Source: a bacterium (lineage in GTDB: Bacteria > Latescibacterota > Latescibacteria > Latescibacterales > Latescibacteraceae). From it: a stretch of DNA of 42,067 nt. Below, in pieces: positions 25,855 through 33,021 of the stretch. Location: positions 1-42,067 of the forward strand of contig JAJFUH010000222.1 in the NCBI GenBank assembly GCA_021372535.1. The letters run 5' to 3'. The translations under genes and the position numbers were made by a program. Each line of letters starts with the position of its first letter. The first letter of the stretch is position 1. Below the pieces are notes generated by a model. That model made no database searches. It had not been told where the DNA came from and was given only the letters and a program-made list of their open reading frames with translations.

Positions 25855-26871
25855 ATGAATCCGGTATTATCATATACACTTATTACTCTCGGTGGAGTCG
25901 GTTTTGTTTTAGGCGCCGCGCTTGCGTTTGCATCAAAACGGTTTGCCGTTGAAATCAATCCTCTTGTCGAGAAGATTCAGGAAACACTCCCCGGCGCTAA
26001 CTGCGGCGGCTGCGGATATGCCGGCTGTGCCGCATATGCGGAGGCGATTGTTCTCAAAGGTGCGCAGGCAACTCTGTGCGCTCCCGGCGGACAGGCTGTT
26101 GCCCAGAAAATCGCGGAAATGCTCGGGCTCGAGAAAACCGTAACCCTTCGGCGTGTCGCGTACCTTCATTGCGCAGGCTCCAGAGACAAGGCGAAGGACA
26201 AGTATGTGTATGACGGGATCAGGGATTGCCGAAAAGCAGTCGCGCTCGGAGGCGGTCCAAAAGCATGTGAGTACGGATGCCTCGGATATGGCTCATGTGT
26301 GACTGTGTGTAAATTTGGTGCACTCACCATGGGTGAGGATGGCCTTCCGAAAGTTGACAGGCTGAAATGTACCGCGTGCGGCGCATGCGTGCGTGAATGT
26401 CCCAAACACCTGTTCGATCTCCTTCCCGATACAACGATGATCTACCTTGCGTGTTCGTCCCATGAAAAGGGAAAAGCGGTCAAGGATGTATGTTCAGTAG
26501 GATGTATCGGATGCGGTATCTGCGTAAAGGTCAGCGCAAGTGATGCCATCGAGCTGAAGGATAACCTGCCGTCGATCGACTATGGAAGCTCGATCAATCT
26601 TATTCTCGCACAGTATAAATGTCCAACGAAATCCTATATTGACCAGGCAATCAAGCGTCCCCATATGTCGATCGATTCCAAATGCAAAGGACACGGTAAA
26701 TGCGCCGGGATATGCCCTGTCAAGGGATGTATTTCGGGTGAGCCGGGTCAACCGTATAAAATCGATCCCCTGAAATGCATCGGATGCGGCCTCTGCCTGC
26801 CGGTATGTCCCGAAAAAGCGATAAGGGTTGTCGGCGCTATGGGTTATGTGGGAATGGATATGTACAATTAA
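25855..26871 (+). CDS. rnfB: Rnf complex subunit RnfB, polyferredoxin form
   Basis: 338 residues. One N-terminal helix is followed by the Fe-S domain CGGCGYAGCAAYAEAI with a fourth Cys in TLCAPGG. Then come the RnfB ferredoxin segments CEYGCLGYGSCVTVC and CTACGACVRECP, a CSVGCIGCGICVKVSAS segment, and a C-terminal pair CKGHGKCAGICPVKGC and CIGCGLCLPVCP. RnfB accepts electrons from reduced ferredoxin. In the third of these motifs the expected last Cys is Ser at residue 227 (AGC at 26533-26535), so one cluster may be missing or altered. The two extra C-terminal motifs make it longer than short proteobacterial RnfB (about 190 residues). The last gene of the six. Confidence 0.97.
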   Translation: MNPVLSYTLITLGGVGFVLGAALAFASKRFAVEINPLVEKIQETLPGANCGGCGYAGCAAYAEAIVLKGAQATLCAPGGQAVAQKIAEMLGLEKTVTLRRVAYLHCAGSRDKAKDKYVYDGIRDCRKAVALGGGPKACEYGCLGYGSCVTVCKFGALTMGEDGLPKVDRLKCTACGACVRECPKHLFDLLPDTTMIYLACSSHEKGKAVKDVCSVGCIGCGICVKVSASDAIELKDNLPSIDYGSSINLILAQYKCPTKSYIDQAIKRPHMSIDSKCKGHGKCAGICPVKGCISGEPGQPYKIDPLKCIGCGLCLPVCPEKAIRVVGAMGYVGMDMYN

Positions 26872-26927
26872 ATTGTTTTTTTGCCTCCGGAATGCTTCTG
26901 AGGACATTTTCCCAAGATCGTACCGCC

Positions 26928-28154
26928 ATGAATGAATATGATCCTTACAATGATTATACCGGTTATGAACCGGGAACTGGTTATAGCGCCACGTCCGGAA
27001 AAAAAGAAACCTCCGTTCCCGCGGAAGAAGACAAGAACGGACACCCCGGTGCTCTGGCGGTTTTTGATACGCGGCGTTTTTTTGAGATAAACTTCCCCGA
27101 ACCGGACACGACGCCCTCATCATCATATCAGTCCGCCGGAAAAACGGTTACGCTTGCCGCTGTAGCCACAGACAGCAGGAGAGTGTCGATACACCCGCTC
27201 GGGTATATTGAAAAACCGCCCGGGGTCACCGATTCGTACTGGACATCTCTCGATACCGATCATCTCCTGTCTTCCCGGGCAGTCATTGACAGTCAGACGG
27301 CTGATAATGCTCTTCTTGTAACAACTTATCCGGGAACCGCTCACCTGGAAACAAGCCCGCAGAAGACGGTACCGGTCAGTTCCGGGAGTTCAGGCGGATC
27401 GGGAGGTTTAAATGGTGAAAAACCCAAGGAAGAAGAACCCGATCCCACAGAGATGCCGTTTCTCGATCATCTCGAAGAGTTTCGATGGGCACTCCTCAAA
27501 TCGATATTTGCAGTGACAATCGGGATGATTCTCGGCTGGTTTTTATCCGATATGTTCATTTCCACAATCACTCATCTCGCCGAGCAGGCGGAACTTCCGC
27601 TCATATATACGGGGATCATGGAGCCGATCATGATACGGCTGCAGACGGCTTTTTTTATGGGTCTTGTCATGGCGCTGCCGTTTGTGCTGTATTTTATCTG
27701 GTCGTTCGTATCGCCAGGCCTGTACAAGCGGGAAAAGAAATGGATTCTTCCCCTGGTCTATATCGCAACCCTCAGTTTTTTAATCGGGGCGTCGCTGGCA
27801 TATTTCATCATTATTCCGTTTTTTCTCAAGTTTGTAAAAACGTTCAAAATTGAAAAAGTTCTGTTTATGCTTACCATCGGCGACTTTATCAGTAAAATGC
27901 TCAGATTTACGATTATGTTCGGTGTCATTTTCGAGATGCCGCTGATTACCTTCATTCTGGCTAAAATTGGCATTATTAAATATACATGGATGACAAAGTA
28001 TCGTAAATATGCCATAGTTATAATATTTGTTGTTGCTGCAATCTTTACGCCTCCCGATCCCGCGAGCCAGATAATCATGGCGATCCCGCTCTTGTTTCTG
28101 TATGAAATAAGCGTTCTTGTTGCACGAATAGCGGGGAAGAAAACACTTCTATAA
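26928..28154 (+). CDS. tatC: Sec-independent translocase TatC with long N-terminal extension
   Basis: 408 residues from ATG 26928 (an ATG at 26892 is possible; neither has a clear ribosome-binding site). The TatC core begins near residue 176 with MPFLDHLEEFRWALLKSI, six helices, FVSPGLYKREK and IFTPPDPASQIIMAIPL, all standard. TatC recognises twin-arginine signals and exports folded, often cofactor-loaded proteins. The first ~175 residues are acidic, Ser/Thr/Gly/Pro-rich and unlike any TatC I know; they would lie in the cytoplasm. The in-frame ATG at 27453 would give a normal 233-residue TatC but has no good ribosome-binding site. No tatA or tatB is in the window. It follows rnfB by 56 bp. 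Confidence 0.93.
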   Translation: MNEYDPYNDYTGYEPGTGYSATSGKKETSVPAEEDKNGHPGALAVFDTRRFFEINFPEPDTTPSSSYQSAGKTVTLAAVATDSRRVSIHPLGYIEKPPGVTDSYWTSLDTDHLLSSRAVIDSQTADNALLVTTYPGTAHLETSPQKTVPVSSGSSGGSGGLNGEKPKEEEPDPTEMPFLDHLEEFRWALLKSIFAVTIGMILGWFLSDMFISTITHLAEQAELPLIYTGIMEPIMIRLQTAFFMGLVMALPFVLYFIWSFVSPGLYKREKKWILPLVYIATLSFLIGASLAYFIIIPFFLKFVKTFKIEKVLFMLTIGDFISKMLRFTIMFGVIFEMPLITFILAKIGIIKYTWMTKYRKYAIVIIFVVAAIFTPPDPASQIIMAIPLLFLYEISVLVARIAGKKTLL

Positions 28155-28315
28155 TGATTGAGTATCAGGAATTAACCGGTTGTATGAATGTAACAGCAGT
28201 GTTGCTGATGTCGATGGCATTGTTTTATACAGTTCTTTTTATCATGGACGAAATTGGAATATATCCGGGGAATGTAAAATATGGACAATCAGACAAACAG
28301 GCGTATTATTGTTAA
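28154..28315 (+). CDS. Possible small membrane protein ORF
   Basis: A 53-residue frame whose ATG overlaps the tatC stop as TAATG. It contains one hydrophobic stretch (AVLLMSMALFYTVLFIM, about residues 15-31) after a short polar start, then a polar tail. The frame ends 20 bp before the preferred flavodoxin start. Translational coupling with tatC is plausible, but there is no homology I recognise and the frame may be chance. Confidence 0.3.
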   Translation: MIEYQELTGCMNVTAVLLMSMALFYTVLFIMDEIGIYPGNVKYGQSDKQAYYC

Positions 28316-28334
28316 AACGCCTGTAAGGACAGGA

Positions 28335-28820
28335 ATGAACGTGCTGGTAGTGTACACAACGCAAGGTGGCAACACGAAGCGTGTGGCAGAAGATATCGCG
28401 GCACTCCTGGGTGCGGATATCGAGCGGGTGGTTGACAGGAAAAAGCGGTCCGGATTTTTCAACTTCCTCATCTCGGGACGTGACGCTATCAGAAAAAATC
28501 TTACCGACATCGAGCCTTCCATGAAAGACCCCACAATTTACGATATGGTTATTCTGGGCTCGCCCTTATGGGGTTTCGGCAGCATGACACCGGCAATCCG
28601 TACCTATCTGACACAATACGAGGGCAGGATAAAACGGAACGCAATTTTCTGCACGAACTGGTTTTCAAAACAGGAGAAGTTTTTTGCCTCTTTCGCTGAA
28701 TTGACAGGCAGCAGACCGATTGCGACGCTCGGGTTGATGGCGAAGGAACTCAATCGCGCAAACTTTGCTTTATACGAGGAAAAAGTCAGAGAATTTGTTG
28801 AGCAGCTGTGTGAAAAATAG
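28335..28820 (+). CDS. Flavodoxin-family protein
   Basis: 161 residues from ATG 28335, chosen for AAGGA at 28325-28329; an in-frame ATG at 28281 would add 18 residues. The N-terminal FMN phosphate loop is VVYTTQGGNTKRVAEDIA, with TQGGNT in the place of the usual T/SxTGNT, then a strand-loop ILGSPLWGFGSMTPAIRTYL typical of flavodoxin/NAD(P)H oxidoreductase-like folds. Flavodoxins carry one or two electrons. Placed after rnfCDGEAB-tatC, it could be an alternative redox partner of the Rnf complex; that is inference. Confidence 0.85.
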   Translation: MNVLVVYTTQGGNTKRVAEDIAALLGADIERVVDRKKRSGFFNFLISGRDAIRKNLTDIEPSMKDPTIYDMVILGSPLWGFGSMTPAIRTYLTQYEGRIKRNAIFCTNWFSKQEKFFASFAELTGSRPIATLGLMAKELNRANFALYEEKVREFVEQLCEK

Positions 28821-28970
28821 TGTATTATTCCATTAATAAATTGGTAACATGGATTTCCTGTATTCAGTATTGTGTTCGTAATACCGAATGACTGGATCGG
28901 ACTGTTACAACCTATTGATATCTCCGGTAAATCCCCTCGTTTGAAATAAGCCTCTCAACGTGCATAATCC

Positions 28971-28999
28971 TTGACATAAATGTTCATATTTCATATATT
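28971..28999 (+). promoter_or_regulatory. Consensus sigma-70 promoter for the polyprenyl synthase operon
   Basis: A perfect TTGACA (28971-28976), a 17-base spacer and TATATT (28994-28999). The start codon at 29118 leaves a leader of about 110 bases in which I see no clear structured element. The 297-bp gap 28821-29117 holds nothing else I can name. Confidence 0.8.
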
Positions 29000-29117
29000 T
29001 CTAAACTTATCTAAAAGTTTCAAATTGTGTGCTGTGTTTGTAAAACAAGGTATTGCCGAACCATTTTATTGGTTATATAAGCTTATAATATCCAAACTTT
29101 TAGCAATAGATATAATA

Positions 29118-30062
29118 ATGAGTGTCGGTAACGGTATTTTATCGGAAATTATTCCCGAACTGTATTCGGGAATGAGAAGCGAGTTCTTTTCCTCCGATCC
29201 TGATGTTGATGTAATACTGGAACAGGTATTCTCAATCCACGGAAAAGGGACCAGACCCGCTTTGATGGCACATGCAGCATCTCTTGCCGGCGGGTCAAGG
29301 GAATCTCTGTACAGGGCTGCGATGGTTATTGAGGCTATACATGTCGCTTCCCTGCACCACGATGATGTCCTTGACGGTTCCGGGTTGAGACGCGGCATGG
29401 AAACGCTCAATGCACGATATTCCGACAAAGTATCAGTATTGTCGGGGGATTATATTTTTATCCGGGCTCTTATGATGTCTCATGAGATCGATGCTCCCGG
29501 AGCGGTATCTGTTGTTATCAATTCAGTCGAACGCATGATCCGCGGTGAAATAAGGGATTCTCTTGCAAGCGGCATAATTGATGAGGAAACCTACCTGTCA
29601 ATCGTTGGCGATAAGACAGCATCACTGTTTGCAGCTTCGGGTGAGCTCGGAGTCATGCTGTCGGGTGCATCGGGCATTGAACGTGTATGGGGACGCGAAC
29701 TCGGCGAGTGTGTCGGAACAGCGTTTCAGATTGTCGATGATACCCTTGATTATATGGGCGATGTCGATGTCATGGGTAAACCGGGACTTATGGATGTCAT
29801 GGCCGGTCGAATGACTCTGCCGCTTATTTATACGCTGAGAGATTTTAAACAGGAAAAAATCAAAAAATTGCTTTTCGGCAGCGAAAAAACCGTCAAAGAG
29901 CTTTTATCGCTTGTCCGGAGCAACGGCGGTATCGAGTATGCGGTACAGCGTGCCCGTGATTATGCTGACAAGGCGCGTGATATTTCACTGCGGTTTGAAA
30001 ACAGGAAAGCCCAGGATGAGCTGAGTGATTTCCTCGCTGCTCTTATTGATCGTCGTTTCTGA
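29118..30062 (+). CDS. Polyprenyl diphosphate synthase
   Basis: 314 residues from ATG 29118; the frame is open further up, but that part covers the promoter. It condenses isopentenyl diphosphate onto an allylic diphosphate to make long all-trans chains (quinone side chains or similar). The first Asp-rich motif is DDVLD at residues 82-86 with GLRRG after it, and the second is DDTLD at 207-211, followed by GKPGLMDVMAGRMTLPLIY. Length and motifs fit the octaprenyl/heptaprenyl class (IspB/HepT); chain length cannot be read off. The window also encodes IspD and IspF on the other strand. First gene of an operon with apbE. Confidence 0.95.
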   Translation: MSVGNGILSEIIPELYSGMRSEFFSSDPDVDVILEQVFSIHGKGTRPALMAHAASLAGGSRESLYRAAMVIEAIHVASLHHDDVLDGSGLRRGMETLNARYSDKVSVLSGDYIFIRALMMSHEIDAPGAVSVVINSVERMIRGEIRDSLASGIIDEETYLSIVGDKTASLFAASGELGVMLSGASGIERVWGRELGECVGTAFQIVDDTLDYMGDVDVMGKPGLMDVMAGRMTLPLIYTLRDFKQEKIKKLLFGSEKTVKELLSLVRSNGGIEYAVQRARDYADKARDISLRFENRKAQDELSDFLAALIDRRF

Positions 30063-30076
30063 AATGGTTCCGTAGT

Positions 30077-31123
30077 ATGATAAACTGGTTTATGCATATA
30101 GTGTCTTTTAAAAATATGAAGTCAGGAGTGACATGCTTTCTGTTTGTTTTTTTAGTGTTTATGGGGATTGTGAGCGGGGGATGGTTCTGGTCAACACCCC
30201 GGCTTGTCGAGGCGACTCAGTTCCTCATGGACACGAGTGTCACGATCAAGATATTTTATTCCGACAAGACGAAAGGTGAAAGTCTTCTAAAAAAAGCATT
30301 TGACGAGGGCGTCCGTATCGAACACATTATGGAACCGCTCAAGGGAAGCGGCGAGCTCTGGAAAATAAACGCTTCGAAGGACGTTTCGGAATGGACGGTC
30401 GGTGATGATTTATGGCGGGTTCTGGAGCGGTCCCGGTATTTTTACGAGTTATCCGGAGGCGCGTTTGACCCGACCATTGCCCAGGTCAAATGGCTGTGGG
30501 ATTTTGAAGGCGACGGACATATTCCTGACATGCGGGATATACAGGAAAAACTCAGGTCGGTGGGATTTTCCCATGTTGAATTAAACGATCATCATATAAG
30601 GTTCGGGAATCCCGAAACCAGGCTCGATCTTGGAGGGGTTGCAAAAGGTTATGCAGTCGACAGAATGGTTGCCGTTCTGAAGGAAAACGGTGTTAAATCC
30701 GGTCTTGTCAATGCTGGCGGCGATATCTATTACTTCGGTAAGAAACCCGGCAATGCCGACTGGGTCATCGGTGTCAGACATCCGAGGTTGAGCAGAACAA
30801 TTATGATCGATACCATGCCGTTTCCCACGGTTGCCACGTCGGGTGATTATGAGCGATTCTTTATCAAGGACGGAGTTCGTTACCATCATATTCTTGACCC
30901 ATCGAACGGTTACCCCGCACGGGGGTGTATTTCTGTCACGGTTTGGGCGGAGAATGCAATGGATGCGGATATTCTTTCAACTACAATTTTTGTTCTGGGA
31001 CCTGAGAAAGGTCTTGCATTTGCCGAAAGTCTCGGTAATGTTGAAACGCTCATATTTTTTGAAAAAAACGGTAAAGTTGAAGCAGTGATGTCATCCGGTG
31101 TCAAAGATAAGGTGAATCTGTGA
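30077..31123 (+). CDS. apbE: FAD:protein FMN transferase ApbE
   Basis: 348 residues with an N-terminal helix (FLFVFLVFMGIVSGGWFW) that anchors or exports it. ApbE transfers FMN from FAD to a Thr in exported proteins, chiefly RnfD, RnfG, NqrB and NqrC. Family motifs are present: MDTSVTIKIF, FDPTIAQVKWLW, RLDLGGVAKGYAVDRM, GLVNAGGDIYYFG, HHILDPSNGYPARG, and the Mg-site segment MDADILSTTIFVLG. It is encoded 3.2 kb after rnfB, so it very likely flavinylates RnfD (Thr159) and RnfG (Thr166). Its stop overlaps the next start as GTGA. Confidence 0.97.
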   Translation: MINWFMHIVSFKNMKSGVTCFLFVFLVFMGIVSGGWFWSTPRLVEATQFLMDTSVTIKIFYSDKTKGESLLKKAFDEGVRIEHIMEPLKGSGELWKINASKDVSEWTVGDDLWRVLERSRYFYELSGGAFDPTIAQVKWLWDFEGDGHIPDMRDIQEKLRSVGFSHVELNDHHIRFGNPETRLDLGGVAKGYAVDRMVAVLKENGVKSGLVNAGGDIYYFGKKPGNADWVIGVRHPRLSRTIMIDTMPFPTVATSGDYERFFIKDGVRYHHILDPSNGYPARGCISVTVWAENAMDADILSTTIFVLGPEKGLAFAESLGNVETLIFFEKNGKVEAVMSSGVKDKVNL

Positions 31124-32217
31124 GAATCGCCAAGCGTCTTGAGATTTTTTTCAAGAACATCATAAGAAAAGTCTTTGCGCTGTTTATCAACACAAATCCT
31201 GTAAAACCGGAAGAGTTCAACCGTGAAACGATCAGCCGGATTCTGCTGGTCAGACAGGATTCAAGACTCGGTAATCTTGTTCTTATGACTCCGCTTATCA
31301 GCGGTTTGAAAGCTGCATTTCCGGATGCAGGAATAGATGTTTTAATATCGGAGGGCTTTGAGGAAGTTCTTGAAAACAATCCATGCGTAGATCGGATTAT
31401 CCTGTTTGAAAAAAAAAGATCCCGTATTAATCCTTTGAATTATATTAAGTTGATAAGGCGACTGAAACAAATGAGATATGATTGTGCTGTCGATGTTTCC
31501 GATGGGCATCATTTTTCCCTGAATAACGTGCTTTTGACATGTTTCAGCGGGGCGCGGTACAGGCTCGGATATGACAGAAAAGATGCGGAGTCGTTTTTAA
31601 ATATCCTTTTACCGCCTCCCCCGGAAGGGACTCATATGGCGGATGCGATGCTTGGGATCGTAAAGGGCATTGCGCCCGGGATTCCCGAATACTCGATGGC
31701 ATATTATATTACCGATATGGATCGCACCTTTGCGGAAGAATGGCTGATAGAACATGAAATTACCGAGTTTGATTCTTTTTTTATAATTCATCCCGGCGGC
31801 AGAGGCAGAAAGAAATGGGGCGCCCGTAATTTTGCAGGTCTTATTGACACGCTCGTATCGCAGACGGGGGCAAGGATTGTCGTTATCGGGGGACCTGGCG
31901 ATAAAAAGACAATTGTTTCAATCAGGGAGTTATCGCAGACTTCATTGGATGTACTCGAAAATGTGACCGTAGGTCAGATGGCCGCAGTTATCGAGCACTG
32001 TGATCTGTTTATAAGCGGCGATACGGGGCCGATGCATGTATCGGTGGCGCTCAATCGCCCTACCATTGGAATATTTATTGCCAGTGATTTCAGGGTTTAT
32101 GGACCCCGTGGCCGTTATGGCAGAATTGTCATTGGAGGGGAACAGGGAATCCCGTCCATCGATGATGTTCTTTTGGCGATCCAGGATCTGTTCGGTGATC
32201 CGGCGCAAACATGTTGA
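31120..32217 (+). CDS. Glycosyltransferase family 9 (heptosyltransferase-like)
   Basis: 365 residues from GTG 31120. GT9 enzymes (WaaC, WaaF, WaaQ type) transfer sugars such as ADP-heptose onto lipopolysaccharide core. Visible features are the N-terminal LLVRQDSRLGNLVLMTPL strand-loop, the C-terminal nucleotide-binding segment FIIHPGGRGRKKW and the acceptor-side GDTGPMHVSVAL. The donor and acceptor cannot be told from sequence. A short inverted repeat spans its stop codon (32209-32223). Confidence 0.93.
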   Translation: MRIAKRLEIFFKNIIRKVFALFINTNPVKPEEFNRETISRILLVRQDSRLGNLVLMTPLISGLKAAFPDAGIDVLISEGFEEVLENNPCVDRIILFEKKRSRINPLNYIKLIRRLKQMRYDCAVDVSDGHHFSLNNVLLTCFSGARYRLGYDRKDAESFLNILLPPPPEGTHMADAMLGIVKGIAPGIPEYSMAYYITDMDRTFAEEWLIEHEITEFDSFFIIHPGGRGRKKWGARNFAGLIDTLVSQTGARIVVIGGPGDKKTIVSIRELSQTSLDVLENVTVGQMAAVIEHCDLFISGDTGPMHVSVALNRPTIGIFIASDFRVYGPRGRYGRIVIGGEQGIPSIDDVLLAIQDLFGDPAQTC

Positions 32218-32250
32218 ACATGTCATACCAGAGGATTTACCAGAGGATTT
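32209..32250. repeat. Perfect inverted repeat and 12-bp tandem repeat between GT9 and pdxJ
   Basis: ACATGTT-G-AACATGT (32209-32223) is a perfect 7-bp inverted repeat around one base and includes the GT9 stop. It is followed by two perfect copies of ACCAGAGGATTT (32227-32238 and 32239-32250). The loop is too short and the T-run absent for a terminator; a protein-binding site is possible. Confidence 0.55.
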
Positions 32251-32288
32251 GAATGAACTCGTGGTGAAATCCGGAGGTGAGATACGGT

Positions 32289-33002
32289 ATGCATTTAAGC
32301 GTCAATATTGATTATGTGGCTGTTATACGTGAGTCAAGGAAAACGAATGAGCCTGATCCTGTTTTTGCGGCAGGAATTGTTGAACTGGCCGGTGCGCACG
32401 GCATTACGGCACATCTCAGGGAAGACCGCCGTCACATCTCCGATCGTGATATCCGTATCCTGAGGAAGGTTGTCAATCTTCCGTTTAACCTTGAAATGGC
32501 AGCCACCGAGGAGATGCTCTCTATCGCAGTTGAAATCGTTCCGGATCAGGTTACATTCGTGCCGGAAAAGAGGCAGGAAATCACCACTGAAGGAGGGCTG
32601 GATGTTGTCGGAAACAGGGAAAAACTGACACGGATGGTTAAACACCTGAAAACACACGGAATCGTCACGAGCATGTTTATCGATCCCGATCCGAAGCAGA
32701 TCGATATGTCAAAGACAGTCGGCTCTGATTGTGTGGAGTTGCATACGGGGGAATATGCTCTTGCAAAAAATCCTGAAGAAACGGAAAAACACCTTGCGGC
32801 TCTGAGAGAGGGAGCCGTTCGGGCCGAACGGCAGGGACTTGAGGTTCATGCTGGTCATGGGCTTACCTATAAGAATATCTTAAAGGTTACTAAAATTCAT
32901 GAAATCAAAGGTTATTATATAGGTCATTCAATCATGGCGCGAGCCATATATGTTGGTTTGGACAGAGCTGTGCGTGATATGCTGGCACTGCTTCATAATT
33001 AG
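32289..33002 (+). CDS. pdxJ: Pyridoxine 5'-phosphate synthase PdxJ
   Basis: 237 residues from ATG 32289, set by GGAGGTGAG at 32272-32280. It condenses 1-deoxyxylulose 5-phosphate with 3-amino-1-hydroxyacetone phosphate to give pyridoxine 5'-phosphate. Family segments are LSVNIDYVAVIRESR, AHGITAHLREDRRHISD, FNLEMAATEEML, VTFVPEKRQEITTEGGLDV, VELHTGEYA and GLEVHAGHGLTYKN, all standard for the TIM barrel. One of the two substrates is also the entry compound of the MEP isoprenoid pathway, whose ispD and ispF are nearby. Confidence 0.97.
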   Translation: MHLSVNIDYVAVIRESRKTNEPDPVFAAGIVELAGAHGITAHLREDRRHISDRDIRILRKVVNLPFNLEMAATEEMLSIAVEIVPDQVTFVPEKRQEITTEGGLDVVGNREKLTRMVKHLKTHGIVTSMFIDPDPKQIDMSKTVGSDCVELHTGEYALAKNPEETEKHLAALREGAVRAERQGLEVHAGHGLTYKNILKVTKIHEIKGYYIGHSIMARAIYVGLDRAVRDMLALLHN

Positions 33003-33021
33003 AAAAGAGGGCTGAGACAAC

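Noticed and set aside
28980-29117. Upstream extension of the polyprenyl synthase frame
   Set aside because: It starts inside the consensus promoter at 28971-28999, has no ribosome-binding site, and the encoded segment is not part of the family.
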